From Haemaphysalis longicornis (lineage: Eukaryota > Arthropoda > Arachnida > Ixodida > Ixodidae), in the NCBI GenBank assembly GCA_013339765.2, contig CM023457.1, forward strand, positions 22,271,102-22,335,101: a DNA stretch of 64,000 nucleotides, read 5' to 3'. The notes below the pieces were generated by a model. It ran no database searches. It saw nothing but the letters and a program-made list of their open reading frames with translations, and was not told where the DNA came from. The translations under genes and the position numbers were made by a program. The number at the start of each line of letters is the position of its first letter. Within the stretch, counting starts at the first letter, position 1. Shown here piece after piece: positions 56,597-64,000 of the stretch.

Positions 56597-56749
56597 GAAA
56601 ACTCACTGGAGTTTCAGGCTGCTAGAACAGCTTCGGAAGCGGCAGCTCCGTGTTATTTGTATTAAAACAGCCACTGGTAATTATCTGTGACAGCAACTGA
56701 GATATATCTCCTCCCGGTATCGCACGATCGTCCAAGCAGTCAAACGGTG
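56597..56749. other. Short unannotated spacer
   Basis: Nothing recognised between the SINE and the hAT target duplication. Confidence 0.4.
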
Positions 56750-56757
56750 CACACGTT

Positions 56758-57564
56758 CAGTGATGTTCCGTACTGGAAAGAAAAATTCCCAATTTCTAGG
56801 CTCGAAAATTCCCTATTTTGTAGCATTTTTCCCTGCAAGTATCTGTAGAATTCCCTGCATTCTCGTTTTGCAGCTGATAGATCTTTACGCAGGTAACTGT
56901 TCGGCTTTGGGGTGTTAGCCAGCGCCACCTTTGTCTACTTTACGTAGCCTTCCTCACGCAGACGCCGTTCAGAAAAATCAGAGTTTCGGCGTGAACTAAA
57001 TTCCGCTACATCTGCCGCTCAGCCGCATTTGACTAAGCATTTCACATGCTTACTTTGCATGCTAAAGCTCTTAGTTAAAACTACTCGTATGAAAAAGAAC
57101 AAGACATTGTTGGGTAATTGAGGTAATTTTGGCTCAGCGCCAGAACTGCGGGCGGCATCTTTTCTTGACAGCACGCGGGCCCGAAATGATTTTTTTTGTA
57201 TAGTGCGCAGGAATACATGCGAACAGGCTTCAGTCCTCAAGCCACCGCCACTTCACCCTTTACTAGATCTCTCTCATTAAGTATTCTTTCCTCCATGTCC
57301 CCTTCTGTTTTATGAACTGGATTGGAAAAGATCTGGGATGCTTGTGGCTTGCGCGACAATAACTGTGGAAATTTGAACATAAATCCGACGAAGCGTAAGA
57401 TTACTTTTCAAACAACAACAGAGATAAATGATGCGAGGTCGGGTTGACTGACATTGTTTTTTTTTTACTCCAAGACTCCAAAAATTCCCTGAATCTATTA
57501 AAGATTTCCTTTTTCCCTTTTGCCCAAAATTACAGCTGAAAATTCCCCGCGCGGAACATCACTG
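56758..57564. mobile_element. Non-autonomous hAT element with intact 8-bp target duplication
   Basis: It is 807 bp. Perfect 13-bp inverted repeats CAGTGATGTTCCG begin at 56758 and end at 57564. The 8-bp direct repeat CACACGTT flanks both sides (56750-56757 and 57565-57572). Subterminal AATTCCC/TTCCCTG words are enriched at both ends, as in hAT transposase-binding regions. No transposase frame is present, so it was moved in trans. The exact target duplication suggests a relatively recent insertion. Confidence 0.95.
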
Positions 57565-57572
57565 CACACGTT

Positions 57573-59346
57573 GTCTTAGTGCGGTTGTAGAAAACCACGA
57601 GTTGCAGCCATTTTCTGGCACCATATTCATTCCGAAGAAATCCACGCGGGGGCTGTAAATGGGAATTCCCAGAACGCTGACAACTCCACTCTGAACTACC
57701 TAGTGGTACGAAATAAGTTACAACCAAACAGCGATTCGGTCTTCTTAGCGGTCAATTTCAGTGGTGTTTTCCGAGATAGCTACATTCGATCACACAGCTT
57801 TTGCACGTTACAAGCTTTAGCAAGAAAGTTGACCTTGCCGCAAAGCGTGTTCTGTTTAGGACCACGACACTCGCAAAATCAGCGAAGACGACGCTAACAG
57901 TTTCGCTGCAACAACAAACTTCTTTGATACATGAATCTGGTCTAAACATTCTAATTGCAGTTGTGGAGCGTAAAGAAAGAGCACATTCTGAGGGCACCTA
58001 AGCACCCTAAAAGGCGAAAGCATTCACGTCCACTTGAACGCTGCTAAGGGTCCAATTGAAAGTCCGCAGGCATTCTGCGCCTAGTGATGCATGTTTGGTG
58101 GCGTGTTTCACTAAAAACATGAGATAAAAAAGTTCCCTGCTGTAAGATTCAAAGTCAACATCTATATTTATTAAAGCGGGAGCGTTGATTGAGCACGGTC
58201 AAAGCGCGCTATTTTAGTAGCACGTTGGGCCATTTAAGACCAATGTGGTCCCGTCAAGCGCGGAGCAGCACACGCTATAACGCCTCCGTGTGGGTTGTTT
58301 CCCTCACTCTCATCACGCGTTTCGCAACGCGCACGCGCCTAGACACGTTGACACGCGGACGCAGGCGCGCGCGTGTGGCGACCGCTTGAAACGTTGGCTT
58401 CGCCGCAGAGCGCGCACGTTCTCGCTTCTCCGCACAACGCGCGCGCTCGGTTGGCTTTCCGGCATGACGTTGATGCTACGCGAGAAAGCGCCGCACGGAA
58501 GACTTTCACTAGAGAAACGTGGGAGCGAGTTATTCCGAAGTAGGGCAAAATACTGGGCTCAATCCATTCACTTTGTCGCGGGTTAAAGTGTTCTAAGTGA
58601 TGCCCTTTCATTTGGAATAAAGAAAGACAGGTTGTCTGCCCCTTTAAGCCGCTAGCACAACTTGGAGAACGACATGGCTGTGACGATCCCGATAAAATTT
58701 ATTCCGAAGCGGACTTTTTCCACGCGATTTAAAATTCCTTGTAGTATTCAACGCAGTAAAAGTAGGCCTTTGCAGCAGCACGCAGCTCATGCCGAGTGGA
58801 GTGATTTAGTTCAATTGTCGCGGCAATGTAAAGCCCGTAAAGCAGTGTAAAGATGTAAAGCCCGAACAATGAATCATTCCAATGACCACCCTGTGACCCT
58901 TTCGGCCAATGATGCTGAAAAACAGTGCGACTCCAAGCTAAAAAGCCTTCACCGATTAGTGGGCGAATGTAGCCACGGAGCATTTGTACGAGGAAATTGC
59001 GCAAGGTGCAGTAGAGCCACCTCAGCGCCACGGAAAGCCGTACAAAAAGGAAATGGAAACGATCGCGTTGGCGCCAAACCCAAGTTTTCGACGCGGCCGC
59101 AGAACTGCGTAGTTCCGTCCAGTCCAGCGTCTCTAGACTTCCGGACTATTTTTGTAGTATTTTTTTTTTCTAGCCAAGACGGCACAGAAAATGAAGCAGA
59201 AGTTTATCGACGTTTGCGAACCTCACTCTCAGAGCAAGGCAACGACGACCGGTTGCTTTGCCGGACTTCCCGTCCGTGCGTTCTTGTGCGCAACCTGACG
59301 CCGCCTAAACACCACCTCCTGATGGGTTCTCGCTTCCTTATGCAAT
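57573..59346. other. Unannotated stretch with TTAA-type terminus
   Basis: A 190-codon plus-strand frame (58869-59441) runs into the T2 MITE and is not supported as a gene. GTCTGCCCCTTTAA near 58634-58647 looks like the right end of another TTAA-type element, but no partner end was found. Confidence 0.35.
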
Positions 59347-59933
59347 TTCAAGTGGCCACGAAGACAAAATACAGCTTTCTTCATTTTAACAAAACTAGCC
59401 TTCGGAAACTCGCCCAGCTTCATTACAGCCGCCGAACGTAAGAAATCCAGCAAAATTTTCAAATTTCCCGCTGAAGTGACGTATTATGGGCAGGAGTCAC
59501 GAAATAGAGATGAGCACTAAATACGTGGTTATTATATCTGTATACGTGATTATTGTATCTGCACGTTAGCATTCCAGTGATACTGTCAATGGGAGCTACA
59601 CACACCACTACACTATACCATACTGTACTACACTATACTGCACTAATACTACACTATACTACACTACATTACACTACACTACACTACCCTATACTATACT
59701 ACACTATACTATACGGTGGCTTTGGTGGACAGCCACAGATAGCACCAACAAGATCCTGTGACGTCATAGAGACGTCACCGGAAAGTGGCTGGGGAGTCAT
59801 CACTGCTCCATCGGTTTTGTTTAACATCTCGATTATTTGTTTGAAGTTTGCGATAAAACTGTTTCACTGCCATCGGGACAAAGCACCCTTTGTAAGGAAC
59901 CAAATCGGTGTTTTGTTTTCATGGCCCCTTTAA
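59347..59933. mobile_element. TTAA-flanked MITE family T2, copy 2
   Basis: Ends TTCA-AGTGGCCACGAAGAC and CATGGCCCCT-TTAA. The interior matches 49546-50061, including GCACGTTAGCATTCCA and the CRE site at 59759-59766. An ACTAC/ACTATAC low-complexity stretch expands it. It abuts the pogo element, whose TA begins 1 bp after the TTAA. Confidence 0.85.
59590..59715. repeat. ACTAC/ACTATAC low-complexity repeat
   Basis: Irregular pentamers and heptamers such as ACTACACTATACT inside the T2 MITE. Open frames across it (Thr/Leu/Tyr-rich) are artefacts. Confidence 0.9.
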
Positions 59934-61646
59934 GTACCGTAAAAACCCGGGTATAATACGAGGTTTTTTTCCAAATTTTACTATGTAAAATTTGTGCCTC
60001 GTATGCCAAAGTTTTCAGCCGAAAATTTGCACTTTCGGTTTCGGTTTCAGCGAAGGGTGTGCCATCTTGCGGTGTCGCTAGCTGGCTGCTGCTTCTCTCA
60101 GCCGGCGCCATTTTGATTGTTTGCACCACGCGAAGGATCGGCACGTTCACATGTAGGTGGCGACAGCGTCGCGCTGCTAGTGTGGATGCTCCGCTGAGCG
60201 GCCCGTAAGAATGCACACTGTGGGCGCGCTTCGTGCCTTTTTTCCCCCGTATGTGCGCACGAAATGTGCAAACAAGAGTGGTATAATGTAGTTCGGTTCC
60301 TCAACGTTCAATGTATAGCATGGAAGCGGCAGTCAGTTTTCATTACTACGCCAAAAAAAGCGACGACTCATCGGGAATCTCAGAATGGCCGTAATTGTGA
60401 CAATGAACTTGTACGGTGTGGCTCGTAGCAAGCTCGATCTTTCCAGACTATGGATTTGAGCCTTCAATAAAAGCATAAATAGAAACAAATCAGGAAGCCG
60501 CGATCTCTGAAATTCAGTTTACAACGGCAATCTCAATCGCTTTCACTGGTAGCATGACGCATTCTTGCATTTGTGGGATGCCCTGAAATGGTAACACTAT
60601 ACTTAACTGCCCCGAAATTCTTTCTAGGAGCTGACGATATTTTTTGTGTTTCAAAAGGCAACATAAAATTACTGAATTTTGATCAGCGCAGAGATATAAA
60701 TGTAACCGCTCTAACGGGTCTTTTAAATGAAATTTTAACGACTCTGAAGGAAGGTTTGATGAATAGCGGTTTCGGATCACTTATTTACGGCTTTCGTCGC
60801 AAGTGAACTTGCGAATTGAATTGTCAACGCACGCAGTACAATCAACATCTCATGTTTAGCTAGGTTTCCGGGCAGTACTTCCGGGTAGTACAAAGCTGCG
60901 CGGGTCCCATAGGATCCCGTGTTGACAGAAGCAAAATGAGCTCGACGCTCCCGATTATTTTGCGACGTGGTCACCAGCTCATCCCCGACGCGTCGGATCT
61001 ATTTCAGCGATCAACTTGGCATTAGGGGAAACAAGCTTTGCAGCGCTAAAACACGTTTACAGCGCCGACGAAAGTGCCGGGACCGTGACGGCGTCTGCTA
61101 CTCGCAGGTTCACCGATCGATGGTCGTACGAAGTGAAATTTTAAGTGAAATTTCTAGTTTAAACTAATACTCTAGGTGACAAAGACTTCTCAAAAACAGC
61201 CGATCAAAAAAGAAGAATGACGCAATCGGCGATGATTGCGCTTTAAAAAGCCAGCGAGTCCGGCGGGCCGCAGGCTCGCCTGCTGCGGTGCGCCGCTCTT
61301 GTGCCTACCTGCACACTATGCGTGCACTTTCATTAAACAGTGCTCGTTTGCGTCGCCGTTACGAATACATGGTGCAGCGTTAGCTTGCCGTTTGTTGCGT
61401 GTCTCAGTGACAAAATGCCGCGACCGTCAGAAGCGTGAAATCTGTTTTGCGATTCCGAAATTAGTGGCGGTAAAACAAGGCGGTCGGGCGAACTGAGAGG
61501 CCGCTCGCTTTCCTTGTTTGCTCTCACTTTACTTAATTACGCTCTTGCAGCATACATTCCCAGTTCGCACTTAATAGCCTAGAATGAGGGTCAGCAACGG
61601 CCGAGTTCCATGCAGCCGACACGGCGGAGGGCTGGACGGCAAAAAT

Positions 61647-61647
<1 letters not shown>

Positions 61648-61678
<31 letters not shown>
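61648..61678. repeat. poly(G) run of 31
   Basis: 31 consecutive G inside the pogo element. Quadruplex-prone; length should be treated as approximate. Confidence 0.9.
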
Positions 61679-62625
61679 CTTTGAATGCAAAGAGAAAAAA
61701 TTCAGCGAATTTCTAATAATATTTGACAATAATCTGGTGAAGTGTGAAGATGGGGGGACAATTCAACTGGAGGACGCCAATTCTCTGTTCTTGTCTCGCT
61801 GTCTAACTCCATTTGAAGTCAAAACTGGCGTGTCGGCGTTCAGATTCGACGACCCCTGCACTAGAAAACCAACACAGTCAGTGATGATCGTATGTAAATA
61901 TTCGGGGCCTGCCCCGCGCCGTGTATGCGGCTGTGTTATGGGATGTTATAGAAGTACATCATCTCTGCAGTCAGCGGGCGTGTGATTTGGTGCATGTTTT
62001 ACGTCCTTTAATAGCGCTAATTTGTTCATTTGGCGCTATTGCCCCACCTACTCGCTAGTATATGTACCCTGCCGTTCGTAAGTCGTGCGGCGTAAAACGT
62101 TACGCAAGAATCATTTAGTTTGCGAAAATACGAAACAAAATTTCCACTCATTTCAAAGGCAGTGCCAGGCCAGCAGTGTCAGCTGAGTCGGCTGCGCAAT
62201 TCTTGCGTTCGCTTGCATGCTCCCGCTGAAGCAACCTTTTGCAGTTACCTCAGGATATAGGATGAGCAGCGGTCCGTGTTTATGCTACTTGTGAACTTTC
62301 CTTTGTCGACCGCGCGCAAGAAGAAAAAACTGTAACTGTCGTCAAACAGTTAAACCACCCGACCTGGCGATACCGTCCCACGCCGCGACCACCGCGACAG
62401 CTCGCTCAAAAGAAAGCCGACAAATCGGCTTCTTTTAGTGGATATTATTTTGTTTGGCCTCTGCAACTACTTTAAGGGCCATTTCATACCGTATGCAGTC
62501 ATTTAAACACGCCACAAAGCGCCACAACCAACTTTCACTCTGGCTTGTAATTGAAAACACATGGGGGGCGGCGAGGGTCGTCTGCTTTTGTACTACCCAG
62601 AGGCGTCGGCCGCTAGGGGCGCTGC

Positions 62626-63142
62626 ATGTCGCCAAAACTCCAGCGCAGGAGGCCTATAACGATGTCGGGTGCACGAAGGCAGTATTCGGCTGCAATTAAA
62701 AGAAAAGGTATTTTGTGTGCCGAGACCATCAGGAGTTGCGCCGCAGGGCGGCATTTCGGCGTTACCAAAGGCAGCATTCGCGGGTGGAGAAAGCAACTGG
62801 TGTTTGACTGGATAAAATCTGTGTGGTGTCGGCGGCCTGGAGCACTGTTGGGGCTTCCCGTCAGTGCTCGTGTTGGACGCCTTTCGCTGCTACCAAGAGT
62901 GGATGAGGTCAGGAGAGCCGTAAGTGACAGCTACCGGATGGCTGACGCGGGCTTCTCCAGCGGTGCTTTGTGGCTGGATCGCGGAGGCGTGGGCCAGCAT
63001 CCCAGAGGAGCTCGTCAGTCGCTCTTTTAAGAAATGCGGCATCTTGAACGCCCTTGATGGCACTGAGGACGACTTTCTGTGGGGAGACATTTCCGACATG
63101 GCGACTTCAGGAGACAGCGGCAGCGAACCTGACGATGACTGA
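62626..63142 (+). pseudogene. pogo-type transposase remnant
   Basis: The first part (frame starting at 62626) reads ARRQYSAAIKRKGILCAE and AAGRHFGVTKGSIRGWRKQL. This fits the N-terminal helix-turn-helix of pogo/CENP-B-type transposases, which binds the element ends. After a large deletion and frameshift, VLVLDAFRC near 62864 fits the catalytic-domain region around the second Asp of the DDE enzymes. The C-terminal block AVLCGWIAEAWASIPEELV, then SFKKCGILNALDGTEDD, is the conserved end of this family. The stop is at 63140-63142 and a polyadenylation word follows at 63205. Much of the catalytic domain is gone, so it cannot be active. Confidence 0.88.
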
Positions 63143-63370
63143 ACGGACGTCGGGAGACAGTGCCAGAGAAAACTGACAATGACTGAACGGTAACTGCAGT
63201 GCAAATAAATGTTTTCTGTGTCTCTTTACTTCAAATTATATCGGATGAAAACTTTTTTCTCTGATTTGCGTTCCCGAATTAACACCTCGTATTATACGAG
63301 GGTCCGTATTATACGCGGGTTTTTACGGTAGTTGGCTGTCAGAGAACCGCAATTTGTGAAGTCAATAGAC

Positions 63371-63520
63371 AGTCATAGCAGAGCGGAGAACCGTTCCCGG
63401 TACACAGTACTTGGTAGGCGACCGGCCGGCGCTACTGCGCATGCGCAGAGGCGGAAGAACTGGTTGTGCGCATGCGCAGATATATCGGGTACCCTACCAG
63501 GGACCAGCTCTGCTATGACT
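63371..63520. mobile_element. Short inverted-repeat element with two NRF1-type sites
   Basis: Perfect 13-bp inverted repeats AGTCATAGCAGAG (63371-63383) and CTCTGCTATGACT (63508-63520); complementarity continues inward with gaps (CGGTAC/GGTACC, TTGGTAGG/CCTACCAG). TGCGCATGCGCA occurs twice, at 63436-63447 and 63467-63478. It is related by its GCGGAGAACCG words to 12921-13037. No clear target duplication. Confidence 0.8.
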
Positions 63521-64000
63521 CTCTTTACTGAGCCTCGGCTACACAGACAAGCGCTCCGGAGAATCGGATACCACCGTGCCGAGGATCGCTGGCCGCCTCC
63601 ACGTGTCGTCAACCGAGAATTCTAAGCCGGAAAAACAAACAGCTAGGGGCACGACACGTACACTGCAGGACAAGTACGTCACTCGGCGGTCAGGTGAACG
63701 TCACGATGACGCACAGAGGCTAGGGTAGCGGAAGACGATTCCGGCGATCGCTCGCGAACACCGACAACGCGCCAGGTGCGGCGCTTGGCATGTACTGACA
63801 CCCTGGCTGCATTTTCTGCCACTACCTCGCAGCTAGCCCTTCTGAAACTACGCAGGAGTTTTAAAGCGGAAGCTCTCTTAGTGGTACCGATGGCGCTTTG
63901 TAAAAAAACTATTGCATTTCCCCATAGACCGGTTGGTCGACCGGAAAGCTCTGATAAGACCTCTGGACACAGACGCGCTCGTGAAACCCAACTTCCATTG
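63521..64000. other. Unannotated stretch
   Basis: TTTTAAAGCGGAAGCTCTC near 63859 is a diverged relative of the hairpin end seen at 34451. Nothing else recognised. Confidence 0.4.

Larger units (their letters stand above)
59937..63328 (+). mobile_element. pogo-family DNA transposon, 3.4 kb, with broken transposase
   Basis: TA target duplication (59935-59936 and 63329-63330) flanks CCGTAAAAACCCGGGTATAA and the complementary TATACGCGGGTTTTTACGG. A second inverted word pair, ATAATACGAGG/CCTCGTATTATACG, lies just inside. The only recognisable coding sequence is the transposase remnant at 62626-63142, near the right end, followed by AATAAA at 63205. Roughly 2.5 kb of the interior (60.0-62.5 kb) is unrecognised and includes a 31-G run, so it may hold nested insertions. 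Confidence 0.9.

Noticed and set aside
58869..59441. 190-codon plus-strand frame
   Set aside because: Crosses into the T2 MITE and includes an AT-rich junction. No conserved domain.

Overview
This window looks like nuclear DNA of a hard (ixodid) tick and is almost entirely repeats and non-coding sequence. The main reason is nine whole or partial copies of a tRNA-derived SINE. Each reads box A, box B, GCGGCCGCTTTT, a core resembling GATTTCGGCGCACGTTAAAG, then an (ATCA)n tail, matching my recollection of the tick Ruka family. Decayed LINE fragments, many short terminal-inverted-repeat (TIR) elements and long GA, CT, TG and TA microsatellites support this. I find no complete protein-coding gene. 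The longest open frame is about 205 codons and looks like chance.

Region by region. 0-9 kb: simple repeats, three SINE copies, nothing else recognised. 9-18 kb: a tRNA-Ser-like fragment, the first of three copies of a dispersed repeat, a CpG-rich block at 10.7-11.2 kb, small inverted-repeat elements, a tandem repeat beginning with a 38-bp hairpin palindrome at 15.5 kb, and an element at 17.4-18.1 kb bounded by arrays of GGACGTCC-like words. 18-26 kb: the best exon candidate (88 nt, minus strand, 21.2 kb, Arg/Ser-rich), a Tigger-like element, the second dispersed-repeat copy, a TTAA-flanked element, and a LINE ORF1 remnant with SGNH-esterase motifs. 26-36 kb: SINEs, a LINE endonuclease and linker remnant, a hairpin-forming inverted repeat, a 1.2-kb Tigger-like element. 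36-50 kb: a piggyBac-like element, weaker exon candidates, another TTAA element, a long TA tract, and GC-rich open stretches without recognised homology. 50-64 kb: a third TTAA element, a second Tigger-like copy, a decayed tandem array of about 160-bp units, a hairpin-ended element, a non-autonomous hAT element with an exact 8-bp target duplication, and a 3.4-kb pogo-family element carrying a broken transposase and complete ends.

The window therefore reads as intergenic or intronic DNA built by successive transposon insertions. Candidate exons at 38.6 and 21.2 kb share strand and compatible phase, so the window might lie inside a long-intron gene on the minus strand; this is inference. The most unusual signals are the recurrent GCGAAGC mini-hairpin sequences at the ends of several repeat families, the excess of CRE-type TGACGTCA sites partly carried by TTAA elements, and NRF1-type palindromes carried by short inverted-repeat elements.
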